DNA of 64,000 bases from Bacillota bacterium (GCA_023457255.1 JAEWMB010000017.1:1-64000), one strand, 5' to 3'; shown: positions 1 to 8,494, numbered from the stretch's first letter. Numbers and translations are program-made. Notes: a model not told the origin generated them from the letters alone.

Positions 1-1
1 A

Positions 2-982
2 GAGGTCGAAATAGTATGGTTGACTAGTAGGGGAGATAAACCTATAGAATATTATCATAAGAACTTATATGGAATGGGACTTAAGTTTATTAAACCGGAA
101 GAGATTACACCATGTGATATTATTTTCACAGCATTACCTTCAGGTCAAATTATGAAACAGGCACGAAGTTTGATAGAAAAAGGAACTAAAGTGATAGATC
201 TTGGAGCTGATTTTAGACTGAAAAAACGAAACGATTGGGAAAAAATTTATGGTAAAATTCATACAGATTGGGAAATAGCAGAAGAAGCAATTTACGGCAT
301 TCCTGAATTTCATCGGAATGAGGTTAGGAATGCCAGAATAATTGCAAATCCGGGCTGTTTTTCTTCTGCTGCAATATTTGGATTAGCTCCATTGGTGCAT
401 AATAATTTAATTGATACTAAGAAAATAATAGTTGATGGTCTTTCAGGAACAGCAGGTGCGGGCGCAGAGACAGATAGGGCGATACACCATCCGGAGATCG
501 GTAACAATATCGTACCGTACAATGTGGTTGACCATAGACATACATATGAGATAGAACAGGAGCTAAGTATCATTAGCAGTACCGATGTTGTAGTGCATTT
601 TACTACCTCCTATGTTCCCATTACCAGAGGCATTTTAGATATTTGTCATTGCTTTCCTGTTGTAGGCGTAAGTAGAGATGAGTTAATTAATCTATATAAA
701 GATTATTATAAAGAAGAAGCATTCATAAAAATTATTGATTTACCGAAAGAGGAAGATGCTTCATGGCAGTACATTCCATACCCTTGGGTATCGGCTGTAT
801 CAGGAACAAATTATTGTCATATAGGCTTAGATGTAGACGAACGAAGAGGTAGAATCGTAGTATTCAGTGTGCTTGATAGCATAGGCAAAGGTGGAGCACA
901 TGCGGCGGTACAAAATATGAATTTATTATTTGGTCTAGACGAAAGGACGGGTTTAAAAAGATCAGGATTACATCCTTATTAA
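2..982 (+). CDS. argC: N-acetyl-gamma-glutamyl-phosphate reductase, 5' end outside window
   Basis: This enzyme makes N-acetyl-glutamate semialdehyde with NADPH, the third step of arginine synthesis, in the cytoplasm. The reading frame is already open at base 2 (EVEIVWLTSRG), so the TTG at position 20 is internal and the true start, with the nucleotide-binding glycine motif, lies upstream. About 326 of the usual ~345 residues are visible. The catalytic cysteine sits in NPGCFSS (codon 356-358), and the conserved HRHTYEIEQEL segment carries the family's active-site histidine. The C-terminal GKGGAHAAVQNMN segment is typical of ArgC. No other arg gene follows, so any arginine operon partners must lie upstream. 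A recombinase relic begins 22 bp downstream. Confidence 0.95.
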   Translation, partial: EVEIVWLTSRGDKPIEYYHKNLYGMGLKFIKPEEITPCDIIFTALPSGQIMKQARSLIEKGTKVIDLGADFRLKKRNDWEKIYGKIHTDWEIAEEAIYGIPEFHRNEVRNARIIANPGCFSSAAIFGLAPLVHNNLIDTKKIIVDGLSGTAGAGAETDRAIHHPEIGNNIVPYNVVDHRHTYEIEQELSIISSTDVVVHFTTSYVPITRGILDICHCFPVVGVSRDELINLYKDYYKEEAFIKIIDLPKEEDASWQYIPYPWVSAVSGTNYCHIGLDVDERRGRIVVFSVLDSIGKGGAHAAVQNMNLLFGLDERTGLKRSGLHPY

Positions 983-1004
983 ATTTGTCTTGTTTCTTAT
1001 ACTG

Positions 1005-1315
1005 TTATAACAATTTTGAGAGTATAACAGTGCATGTTGAGACGTGCGTATTTTTGCCCCACAAAAATTCACAAACATCTCCATCGTCTTTATAAACCGG
1101 AAAATTGAATAAGATGGACTTCAGAGGCAACTCTGATTTTTCTCTTCATCGCTGACTTTATCATACACTTTCTCGAAGTTTGCCAATAAGGTGTAGATGT
1201 TCTCTAAGGTAATAGCATCTTGCTCTACGGCTTTACGGTGTAACTTTACATCCCTATTTTCTTAAAGCTCTACAATAATATCGTATAGTCCATCAAAGTA
1301 TTGATTCTGATTGTA
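1005..1315 (-). pseudogene. Relic of a large serine recombinase (C-terminal part)
   Basis: Read on the minus strand, this stretch gives pieces of the C-terminal region of large serine site-specific recombinases. One frame reads ENIYTLLANFEKVYDKVSDE, the coiled-coil segment. A second frame reads LPLKSILFNFPVY, then DGDVCEFLWGKNTHV and VILS, the usual C-terminal end of the family. The pieces are separated by an in-frame TAA near 1266, a frameshift near 1130 and an apparent loss of the linker normally found between them. The catalytic serine domain is absent. It therefore cannot be functional. It marks past insertion or excision of a mobile element between argC and the ABC export operon. Recognition is from memory of the family, not a search. 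Confidence 0.75.
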
Positions 1316-1344
1316 TCATTTTTATTCTCTATACAGCAGCTAAA

Positions 1345-2058
1345 CTAAGAGATTTGTTTGTTAAACTTTTTGGATAATAGGCATATCCACACAGCTATTA
1401 CAACAATGCTTATAAGCAAATTACTTGTACTAAAATCAATTATAACCTTTGCCGCCCAAAATGACGGTAGGAATGCTCCTAAATATTGACGTGCATCAGT
1501 AATAAAAAACGGTATTGCTACACCAAGTATTATTAACCCTCCGAGCTTTGCAATCGCCATACCCTCAACCTTATTTGCTGAAAGGGAAACAATAAGCAGG
1601 GAAATGATAATACCGATTGGAGCAGTCAATATGGATAGAGCTACCATTTCAAATAGGCCTATATCAGTGAGCGAAAAGAAAAGTAACATTATTACTGAAA
1701 ATACCGCAGATATGGCGGCAGGAAAGCCAAGCCGTGATAGCAAATAGCCCGATTTTCCCACAGGAGTTACTGATAAATAATTTGTTATGTTTGTATCCTT
1801 TTCTTCTAAAATTACCATAGCCGAAGCAAAGCAAAACATATAGGGAGTTACCACGGCAAGGAAGATGTCAAACAGCAGATAGTACGATGAAAGAATTGCA
1901 GCTTTCGCAAAATAGTCACACAACATTTTTTCACCAATGGGTACGGAAAATTTAAAAATAATGCCTGTGATGATAGGTAACAAGCAAATGACAAGCAGTA
2001 TGCTATCGTGGCTCATTTGAAATAGAAACTGTTTGAATGAAATAAACATTGTTCTCAT
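1345..2058 (-). CDS. ABC-2 type export permease (fluoroquinolone-transporter-like)
   Basis: This 237-residue integral membrane protein has about six hydrophobic segments and no ATPase motifs. The segment FASAMVILEEKDTNITNYLSV followed by SGYLLSRLG resembles the permeases of the three-gene ABC exporter described as a fluoroquinolone transporter in mycobacteria. It is the last gene of a minus-strand operon and its start overlaps the stop of the preceding permease by 4 bp, so the two are probably translationally coupled and form a heterodimeric membrane pore. The substrate is unknown; drug or peptide export is the usual guess for a TetR-controlled system of this kind. Confidence 0.8.
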   Translation of the reverse strand: MRTMFISFKQFLFQMSHDSILLVICLLPIITGIIFKFSVPIGEKMLCDYFAKAAILSSYYLLFDIFLAVVTPYMFCFASAMVILEEKDTNITNYLSVTPVGKSGYLLSRLGFPAAISAVFSVIMLLFFSLTDIGLFEMVALSILTAPIGIIISLLIVSLSANKVEGMAIAKLGGLIILGVAIPFFITDARQYLGAFLPSFWAAKVIIDFSTSNLLISIVVIAVWICLLSKKFNKQIS

Positions 2059-2738
2059 AGTTTGGCACCTCCCACGGCTTTAAACATTTTTTCTGTGGAT
2101 TTCAAGGCGATAAAATAGAATACACCAAGCCACACAGCGAATACAATAAACATTAACGTTAGGTTTCCTATGTTGCCGCTAATAAATCGCAACACAATAT
2201 TTCCTGCGTGGAACACAAAAGCAGGGTGACTATATCCGAAAAGCTCCGCAAGCGGTGGCAGCATCAAGGCAAGCATTATCGGTACGGTAATAATAAGAAA
2301 TTGATTTAAGCTGCTCGCTTTTGCCGCTACTATGATTCCGAGAAGCGAAAACAATATTGATCCTGAAAATGTACCAACAATCACCCACAGCATATTTTGT
2401 GCTTCGCTGATAATGCCGATTATTGCCCCGACAAGTGTTGAAATAAGCCCCAGTGACACAACCTTTGAGAAAATATATTCCCATTGTTTAACAGGTGACA
2501 CAGCAAAGGAGGATAGTACACGCTGACTTTTTTCAAGTAGCACAATCGCACCCATAAAGAATAGCCCAAGGGTGGCAGGATCGGTAAATATTATCACGGC
2601 AGATACTTTTGCCGTTGCAAATGACGGCACAAAAGAAAGCACTATGATATAAATTATCGTTAAAAATGCGTAAAGAAAGTAAAAACCATATTTCAGTTGG
2701 AAGCGAAAATCGCCGAGCAATAGCCTTCTTAATCTCAT
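2055..2738 (-). CDS. ABC-2 type export permease, partner subunit
   Basis: This 227-residue membrane protein has about six hydrophobic segments. The pattern GAIVLLEKSQRVLSSFAVSP followed by VKQWEYIFSKVVSLG matches that of its neighbour (LEEKDTN...LSVTPVGKSGYLLSRLG), so the two are distant paralogues forming one transporter. Its start codon overlaps the ATPase stop by 4 bp and its stop overlaps the next permease start by 4 bp. Expression should follow the TetR-controlled promoter upstream of the ATPase gene. The substrate cannot be read from the sequence. Confidence 0.8.
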   Translation of the reverse strand: MRLRRLLLGDFRFQLKYGFYFLYAFLTIIYIIVLSFVPSFATAKVSAVIIFTDPATLGLFFMGAIVLLEKSQRVLSSFAVSPVKQWEYIFSKVVSLGLISTLVGAIIGIISEAQNMLWVIVGTFSGSILFSLLGIIVAAKASSLNQFLIITVPIMLALMLPPLAELFGYSHPAFVFHAGNIVLRFISGNIGNLTLMFIVFAVWLGVFYFIALKSTEKMFKAVGGAKL

Positions 2739-3580
2739 TGCAATGCCCTCCCGGTAACATCTAGGAATATCTCATTTAAAGTAGGCTCGCTGCTATGTAT
2801 CGAGAGCAGTTTGTTTTCTGAAATCAACCTTTGAAGCAACTTGTCATTACCTGATGCAGACATCAAACATTCTCCTGTCTGTTCACCATTCTCAAAGTAG
2901 GTATATCGCAGTTTACTTGCTCCCTTTGACATAATGAGATTGTGTGGCGTGTCTAAAGCCTTAATTTTACCATCAACGACAAAAGCCACTTTGTCACAAA
3001 GTTCTGCTGCATCTTGCATATTGTGAGTGGTTAAAATTATCGATTTTCCCTTTGTCCGTTCTGCCTTGATAATTTTTTTCATGTCAAAGCTATTTGAGGG
3101 GTCAAGTCCGCTTGTAGGCTCGTCAAGAAATATGATATCGGGGTTGTGGAGGATGGCTTTAATAAAGTTAAGCCTTGACTTCATACCCTTTGAATAATCG
3201 GATACCTTTTTATCACCGTCATTATTCAAATTTACCATACGTAGTAGTTCATCAACTGAAACTAACTGGCGAGAATATAACGAGCCGAAAAATTCTAAAT
3301 TCTGTCTTGCTGTCAGTTTTTCATAGAGTGAGGGAAATTCAAAATCAACGCCGATATTTTCGTAAAATGAATTTGTGTGGCGGCTTACTTCAATACCATT
3401 GACCATAGCACTACCGCTATATCCCGAAAGCAAGCCTGTAAGGATTTTCTGCAAGGTGCTTTTCCCTGCACCAGACGGTCCGAGGAAGCCGAATATTTCT
3501 CCTTTTGAAACAGAGAAATTCATGTTTTCTATGAATGGTTTTTGCGTATAGCTAAAATACAGGTTTTCTACTCTAATCAT
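2735..3580 (-). CDS. ABC transporter ATP-binding protein of the export operon
   Basis: This cytoplasmic ATPase powers the two permeases encoded after it. Walker A is GPSGAGKST near residue 36, the signature is the degenerate YSKGM, Walker B is IIFLDEPTSGLDPS, and the H-loop is TTHNMQDAAEL. The reading frame is open further upstream, but the start at 3580 (MIRVENLYFSY) is preceded by GAGAGG at the right distance and gives a normal N-terminus; length is then 281 residues. First gene of a three-gene operon with 4-bp overlaps. An inverted repeat just upstream probably binds the TetR regulator encoded next. Confidence 0.9.
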   Translation of the reverse strand: MIRVENLYFSYTQKPFIENMNFSVSKGEIFGFLGPSGAGKSTLQKILTGLLSGYSGSAMVNGIEVSRHTNSFYENIGVDFEFPSLYEKLTARQNLEFFGSLYSRQLVSVDELLRMVNLNNDGDKKVSDYSKGMKSRLNFIKAILHNPDIIFLDEPTSGLDPSNSFDMKKIIKAERTKGKSIILTTHNMQDAAELCDKVAFVVDGKIKALDTPHNLIMSKGASKLRYTYFENGEQTGECLMSASGNDKLLQRLISENKLLSIHSSEPTLNEIFLDVTGRALQ

Positions 3581-3599
3581 TTTGCACCTCTCTTTATAA

Positions 3600-3631
3600 T
3601 ATTTGACTATTTTAGAATAAACAGTCAAATA
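3600..3631. promoter_or_regulatory. Candidate TetR operator of the ABC export operon
   Basis: TATTTGACT (3600-3608) and AGTCAAATA (3623-3631) form a perfect 9-bp inverted repeat with a 14-bp spacer, just upstream of the ATPase gene. The TTGACT arm could also serve as a -35 element for the minus-strand promoter. The same core and spacing recur before the tetR gene. Confidence 0.7.
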
Positions 3632-3671
3632 AATTATTGTTTTTAATCCGGCATTATTTTGTCGGACTTTA

Positions 3672-4262
3672 TTAAAACATCTGAATAAGCAAGCCTTGTA
3701 TCAACAAACGCAATGATAAATCATAATGCAGTTCTCCTACTTCTTCTTTGTGTAAAGTAGAAAAATATAGTGCTCTAAAAGCCGCAGAAAAACTGTTTAC
3801 ATCAATTTGAGATTTAATTGGGAGCAGGGAAAATATTTTATCTATCATTGAATTGTCATGCTCCAAATGATTGTCTAATATTTTGCCCGGTAACTTTCGT
3901 GATAACACTTCTATTTCATCCGAATTTAGTATTCTTAAAATAGGGTTTTCTTCTGTAATCTTAAAAAAGTTAAAAAAGACATCTGTTAGCTGTTCAATAG
4001 AAACAGAAGTTAAGTCAATATCAGAAAGCCTATCCATCATTTTCTTTTCAATAGCGTTGTGCTGTTCTAAAATCACATCAAACAACAACAATTCTTTTGA
4101 CTGATAAAACAGGTAAAAAGTGCCTTTAGGAATCTTAACACGTTTTACGATTTCATCTACTGTAGTGCGGCGAATACCAAATTGAGCAAGACATTTTGCT
4201 GCTTCCTCTTTTAATCGCTTCTTAATATATTCTTTTTCCTGCTCAGAATAGCTTTTGGGCAT
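3672..4262 (-). CDS. TetR/AcrR-family transcriptional regulator
   Basis: This 196-residue protein has an N-terminal helix-turn-helix (FGIRRTTVDEIVKRVKIPKG followed by TFYLFYQSKELLL) typical of TetR repressors, and a helical ligand-binding domain after it. The ATG at 4262 is preferred over an in-frame GTG at 4271 because GAGGTGA lies just before it. The gene is directly upstream of, and co-oriented with, the ABC export operon, with matching operators before both, so it most likely represses itself and the exporter until a substrate binds. The ligand is unknown. Confidence 0.88.
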   Translation of the reverse strand: MPKSYSEQEKEYIKKRLKEEAAKCLAQFGIRRTTVDEIVKRVKIPKGTFYLFYQSKELLLFDVILEQHNAIEKKMMDRLSDIDLTSVSIEQLTDVFFNFFKITEENPILRILNSDEIEVLSRKLPGKILDNHLEHDNSMIDKIFSLLPIKSQIDVNSFSAAFRALYFSTLHKEEVGELHYDLSLRLLIQGLLIQMF

Positions 4263-4275
4263 CAATCTCACCTCT

Positions 4276-4307
4276 ATATTGACTAATTTAGTTCATATAG
4301 TCAATAT
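4276..4307. promoter_or_regulatory. Candidate TetR operator of the tetR gene
   Basis: ATATTGACT (4276-4284) and AGTCAATAT (4299-4307) form a perfect 9-bp inverted repeat with a 14-bp spacer directly before the tetR start. TTGACT-N14-AGTCAA is identical in core and spacing to the element at 3600-3631. The rest of the gap up to the amidase (4308-4629) shows no gene or clear hairpin. Confidence 0.7.
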
Positions 4308-4629
4308 ATCTGATTGAGATGGCAAAGTCAATATCAATGTTAAAAAAGGGGAAATTAAGTTTTTGTAAATGCTAAAGTTATTTTGTTGACGTGAGAGAAT
4401 ACTTTCATGTTAAAGTTCAAGAAGGAAATGGAAAAACATTTTTGTCAATTGTCCCATAACATCATTTCTTTTCAGTATTGCGATGCTGCAACGTATTTTA
4501 GGTTATACGCTTTATAATACTTATCTGCTGACATTACTATGAATAAATCGAAATATATAGGAAGATAATAGTAAAAATAAAACTATTATTGATATATGAG
4601 AGAACGTCAAATAGATGCAGGAGATTAAT

Positions 4630-6003
4630 ATGGCAGCCAAAGTAAATTTAAGCGAAGTGACAATAGATGAATTAAGTAAGACAATAAAAAATAAAACTTT
4701 CTCTATAAAAGAGATTGTTTCACAATATTTAGAGCAAATTAATTCTTTCGACAAAGGTTTTAATGGATTAAATTCTATTCTTGAGATAAATTCTGATGTT
4801 ATTACAATAGCAGAAGAGCTTGATGAAAAAAATAAGGATGATGCTGGTTTGCTTTATGGGGTACCTATTCTTTTAAAAGATAATATAAATACAGCAGATA
4901 GCTTGCACACATCGGCAGGATCATTGGCATTGGCAGATTCAAGTCCAGAAACGGACGCTGAGATTGTAAAAATTTTGAGGAAAAAAGGCGCGGTTATTCT
5001 CGGCAAAACAAATATGACTGAATTTGCCAATTATATGACGAAAGGAATGCCAAACGGATATAGTTCGAGAGGAGGAATTGTAAAATCACCATACGTTTTA
5101 GGTGAAAACCCGGCAGGTTCCAGCACCGGTTCAGGAGTTGCAGTAGCAGCTAATTTATGTACGGCAGCTTTTGGCACGGATACTTCTGGCTCTATCATAT
5201 CCCCCGGTTTAAAGAATGGTATTGTAGGGTATCGTCCAGGCAAGGGTACTTTGAGCATGAAGGGAATTATACCCATAAGTTTTACTCTTGATATGGTTGG
5301 TCCCATGACAAGAACCGTTAAAGATGCAATTATTATTTTTAATGAATTAACAGCTAATAAAATACACTTTACAGAAAAGACAAATCTTAAAGGTACTGTA
5401 ATAGGAATTGATCAATCTACCATAGATAATATGCCGCAGGAAGAAGAAAAGAAGGTTAATGGTGTGTTAGATAAGTTAAAGGAAGCCGGTGCAATCTTAA
5501 AACGAATACATCTCAAAACAATCCCTAACAAAAAGATAGATAACATTAAAAAGTATGAGTTTAAATATGCTATGAATCAATATTTAGCTGAATTACCATT
5601 GGATTATAAAATAGAAAATTTAAAGGAGATAATTGAATTTAACAATATTCATAAAGAAGAAACTTTAATATATGGTCAAATATTATTAGAAGATGCCCAG
5701 AATAATACCTCTGGTGAAATGACAGAATCTATTTATCTGGATACATTAAAAGATATAGAGTTCACTAAACTATATATGAAGGATCAGCTAAAGGATGTAA
5801 ATGTATGTATTGTATTTAAAGATCACCCAATTGTTCAATATGCAGGTCTACCGGCGATTACAGTACCCTGCGGGCTATATAATGATGGAATGCCTTTTGG
5901 AATGAATATCATCGCCCAAACTGATGAAGAATTATTAAACACAGCTTATGCAATAGAACAAATCGCAGGCAGAAGAGTTAAACCTAAATTTATTGGGTAT
6001 TAA
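4630..6003 (+). CDS. Amidase-signature family hydrolase
   Basis: This 457-residue cytoplasmic enzyme belongs to the amidase signature family, which hydrolyses carboxamides with a Ser-cisSer-Lys triad. The lysine lies in VPILLKDNIN, the cis-serine in NPAGSSTGSG, and the nucleophile serine in GTDTSGSI. The usual Arg-x-Pro after the nucleophile reads ISPG, a small departure. No GatB or GatC gene is nearby, so it is probably a stand-alone amidase rather than the tRNA amidotransferase subunit. The ATG at 4630 is preferred because AGGAG at 4619-4623 is its ribosome binding site; an in-frame ATG at 4615 contains that site. The substrate is unknown. Confidence 0.85.
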   Translation: MAAKVNLSEVTIDELSKTIKNKTFSIKEIVSQYLEQINSFDKGFNGLNSILEINSDVITIAEELDEKNKDDAGLLYGVPILLKDNINTADSLHTSAGSLALADSSPETDAEIVKILRKKGAVILGKTNMTEFANYMTKGMPNGYSSRGGIVKSPYVLGENPAGSSTGSGVAVAANLCTAAFGTDTSGSIISPGLKNGIVGYRPGKGTLSMKGIIPISFTLDMVGPMTRTVKDAIIIFNELTANKIHFTEKTNLKGTVIGIDQSTIDNMPQEEEKKVNGVLDKLKEAGAILKRIHLKTIPNKKIDNIKKYEFKYAMNQYLAELPLDYKIENLKEIIEFNNIHKEETLIYGQILLEDAQNNTSGEMTESIYLDTLKDIEFTKLYMKDQLKDVNVCIVFKDHPIVQYAGLPAITVPCGLYNDGMPFGMNIIAQTDEELLNTAYAIEQIAGRRVKPKFIGY

Positions 6004-6085
6004 AAAAACAGTGATTACACTAAAGTCCATCCGCAAAACCATCCGCACCGCCAATAATTTGGGTATTAAAAAACAATGATTACAC
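5992..6085 (+). repeat. Imperfect tandem duplication covering the amidase stop codon
   Basis: A ~29-bp unit, ATT-GGGTATTAAAAAAACA-GTGATTACAC at 5992-6020, recurs at 6057-6085 with three small differences. The first copy contains the last codons and stop of the amidase. The repeat period is about 65 bp. Confidence 0.6.
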
Positions 6086-6169
6086 CGGGCTTTTATCTTT
6101 ACTAAATTAGATATCGAAAAATGGGAGTTATCATGTTATAATGAATGCAGCTATTTTATAAAAAACAAG

Positions 6170-6431
6170 GGCTGAACATCGAATTTGTTGAAAATATACC
6201 CTGACGCCAAGGGGGTAGCAGGCCCGAAGGTCATCAACGGTTAAAAGGTGATAATGAAGATGGCTGGTCTTGGTGGTGGCTCCGTTCTCCGGTAGAGTAA
6301 ATGTAAAAGCCGTATATATTCATGGTACAGACCGAAATATAGGAATACAAAGCAATAATATTTTAAAAGGCAACCTAAGTGACGGCAAATGTAAAGGCGG
6401 TATTCGTCCTGCTTTGTGGTTGAAAATATAA
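6170..6431 (+). pseudogene. Relic of a DUF6273-type protein, C-terminal end
   Basis: One frame reads DNEDGWSWWWLRSP from 6250 onward; after a frameshift near 6290 another frame reads GRVNVKAVYIHG, then a stretch ending GGIRPALWLKI and a stop at 6429-6431. WWLRSP followed about 45 residues later by GG(I/V)RPALWL is the hallmark C-terminus of DUF6273 domains, common in Firmicute surface and phage-like proteins. The upstream part has an in-frame TGA and no start, so this is a decayed 3' fragment. The function of the family is not established. The remaining gap (6086-6169) shows nothing else. Confidence 0.65.
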
Positions 6432-6460
6432 TTTAAAATAATTTTAGGAGGACTAAAACA

Positions 6461-6928
6461 ATGACTTATGAAGAAGCTATAAGCCTGCTGGAACAGAAGG
6501 CAGGAAATAAAGACGGGTTAATCTCTCTGTCTACAATTGCACTGGAAAAGGGCAATGATGGCAGGTGCAAACCATCAGCACGTATTGTTGATGCATATTA
6601 TGAAGATGGAGCTTTCTATACCGTCACCCATGAAAACACAAATAAAATGAGAGAAATTGCAAATAATCCAGAGGTTGTCATTTGCGTTATTGTAGAAAGC
6701 TTTACTGCAAGTGGGATTGGTGAAAATTTAGGATGGGTATGTGATGAAAAAAATACTGAGATAATATCAAAGTTGAGAAAAATTTTTGCTAATTGGTATT
6801 ATATCGCTAACAATGAAGAAGATAAAGGTACTTGCATACTTAAAATACAGCTTACAAAAGGTCTTTGGAATGATGCACATGAAGGTATTAGAACCGAAAT
6901 TGATTTTATCAATAAGACGGTAAGATAG
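6461..6928 (+). CDS. Pyridoxamine 5'-phosphate oxidase-family protein
   Basis: This 155-residue protein has the split-barrel fold pattern of small flavin-binding PPOX-like proteins: an early strand with LISLSTIAL, SARIVDAYYEDGAFYTVT, then NKMREIANNPEVVICV, which is the typical segment around the flavin site. It is preceded by a good TAGGAGG site. Such proteins usually bind FMN, heme or F420 and reduce small molecules; the specific role here is not visible. It stands alone, downstream of a gene relic. Confidence 0.75.
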   Translation: MTYEEAISLLEQKAGNKDGLISLSTIALEKGNDGRCKPSARIVDAYYEDGAFYTVTHENTNKMREIANNPEVVICVIVESFTASGIGENLGWVCDEKNTEIISKLRKIFANWYYIANNEEDKGTCILKIQLTKGLWNDAHEGIRTEIDFINKTVR

Positions 6929-7044
6929 ATTATTATATAGAAAGGTTGAATATTGATAATAACAGTGTTTGAGCAAACTCTCCGTAACTTAAAACAATAA
7001 ATTAATAACAGTATTATTAGCTCGAAGTAAATACATATTGACTT

Positions 7045-7083
7045 TCACTCAATTTGCATTCAATGTAGATTGGGTGATTTTTT
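7045..7083 (+). terminator. Rho-independent terminator
   Basis: TCACTCAAT (7045-7053) pairs with ATTGGGTGA (7069-7077), one G-U pair, followed by a run of T. It lies after the PPOX-family gene. The following 240 bp up to the next gene contain only AT-rich DNA and a ribosome binding site (GGAGG). Confidence 0.7.
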
Positions 7084-7325
7084 TGTATTCTTTTGTTTTT
7101 GTAAAGAAATATTAATTTACCGAATCACTTATACAACCTTTTGATATACTCAAAGATATCTGAAGCCGTAAAACTTTGCTCTGTTAAAGCTGGTGATTGA
7201 ACATGATAACATAATAATTACTGCAACCAATAGTTGCACAAAATCAACCTGCACTTTCTTTATTTCCTTTTAATTTTAATATATAATTAAGACATAGTTA
7301 CACTGCCGACTTTGGAGGTAAAAAA

Positions 7326-7994
7326 ATGATTTTTTCTGAGAAGCTACAACTTATCCGTAGAAGTAAAGGGTTTACGCAAGAACAGCTTGCTGAAATACTT
7401 GGAGTTTCCAGACAAGCTGTCGCAAAATGGGAGTCGGGACAATCCTACCCTGATATCAGCAATTTAATTCAAATAAGTGAACAATTCCATGTTACTGTGG
7501 ATTACTTAGTCAAAGATGATGCTTGCCAAAAAAAGCCTAATGACTTACACATCGTGCAGATTGAAATCAGAAATTTTCTTATTACAGCAAAAAAGAAAAC
7601 CTATGCGGGCAAGGGCCCAGAATCTAAAAGCATACGCTCTGGTTCGCATGATTTGGAATATGGAGAAGGTGATTTGCTCTATATCGACACCTTTTATGGC
7701 GGAGAAGCATTTTCAGGTGAAGAAGTCGTATGGATGAAGAATATTCCGATATATGCAATGAATTACTGTGGCAGAGTGATTGATGATAATTTTAGCAGTG
7801 ATTTTTTAAAGGCGGCATTGCTTTGTGTTCCATACGATATGCCGTATCGAGGACCAAGTTTTTTTGAAGAAAATGGGTTTGTATATTGCTGTAAAGCAAG
7901 CGGCGATATGAACTGGTTTCAAGGTTATGAGGATATCTGCTATGAAAATGAAAAGATTTATGAATGCTTTTTTCATGGCGGTATGATAAAATAA
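7326..7994 (+). CDS. XRE-family regulator with C-terminal DUF5680 domain
   Basis: Residues 1-65 form a Cro/C1-type helix-turn-helix (SKGFTQEQLAEILGVSRQAV, AKWESGQSYPDISNLIQISE). Residues ~85-222 match the DUF5680 type, with FLITAKKKTYAGKG and a region rich in YGEGDLLYIDTFYGGE. This fusion is common in clostridia; the second domain is of unknown function and may sense a ligand. The start has a GGAGG site 7 bp upstream. The genes that it regulates are not evident, because its downstream neighbours are decayed. Confidence 0.85.
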   Translation: MIFSEKLQLIRRSKGFTQEQLAEILGVSRQAVAKWESGQSYPDISNLIQISEQFHVTVDYLVKDDACQKKPNDLHIVQIEIRNFLITAKKKTYAGKGPESKSIRSGSHDLEYGEGDLLYIDTFYGGEAFSGEEVVWMKNIPIYAMNYCGRVIDDNFSSDFLKAALLCVPYDMPYRGPSFFEENGFVYCCKASGDMNWFQGYEDICYENEKIYECFFHGGMIK

Positions 7995-8007
7995 TTTTAT
8001 ATTTTAA

Positions 8008-8216
8008 ATAATAATTGATATTTCGGATAAATTTAGAATTGGAGAAACTTACATATTATGCACATCAGCAGGTGGAACGGTGGCAATCCAATTTACTTTA
8101 GATTATCTTGAGCGCATATGCAATGACTTTACCAATACCTACTGTCAATTCATTTGCCTTGACATCGGTGTATTTGACAGATCAAATTATTTAATTTATG
8201 AAAGAGGTAAAAAATG
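8008..8216 (+). pseudogene. Decayed ORF without a start codon, unknown family
   Basis: An open frame of about 68 codons reads IDISDKFRIGETYILCTSAG followed by GTVAIQFTLDYLER and ends at a TGA that overlaps the ATG of the next ORF (AAATGA). It has no ATG, GTG or TTG start with a ribosome binding site at its 5' end and is closed by a stop just upstream at 8005. Its end has a good AGAGG site serving the next ORF. This looks like the 3' part of a lost gene that was translationally coupled to its neighbour. The family is not recognised. Confidence 0.45.
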
Positions 8217-8494
8217 AATCCAGAAACAAACTGGTTTATCAATCAATTAGAAGATAGTGACCACCTTATCAGCATGGTTCAGCATGGTGCCGGTAGAAGG
8301 CTTACTGCGTTTTGGTTATACTGCCGGTCTGAATGGAAAAATTAGAGTGAGGTAGTTGACTATCAAGGCAATATGGATGATTGGTTGATTATAGAAAAGA
8401 TTGGGGACGTGCTGGTTGGAACAAGTATCCCTTACGATTACGAAAAGTCGAGGTTTTAACGGAGTATGACCCGTATCAAGCAAAAGATGGTTAA
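8214..8494 (+). pseudogene. Frameshifted ORF, unknown family
   Basis: The ORF starts well (AGAGG then ATG at 8214; MNPETNWFINQLEDSDHLIS) but stops after 43 residues. Sensible protein sequence continues in other frames: EGLLRFGYTAGLNGKIRV, then EVVDYQGNMDDWLIIEKIG, then LTEYDPYQAKDG ending at 8492-8494. Three frame changes are needed to join a protein of roughly 90 residues. The family is not recognised. From 8495 to the catalase end no intact gene is seen. Confidence 0.55.

Noticed and set aside
310..573. Minus-strand ORF of 87 codons inside argC
   Set aside because: It lies wholly in another frame of a well-recognised gene and has no ribosome binding site.
4521..4754. Minus-strand ORF of 77 codons over the amidase start
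   Set aside because: It overlaps the start of a clear gene on the other strand and its hydrophobic sequence reflects AT-rich DNA.
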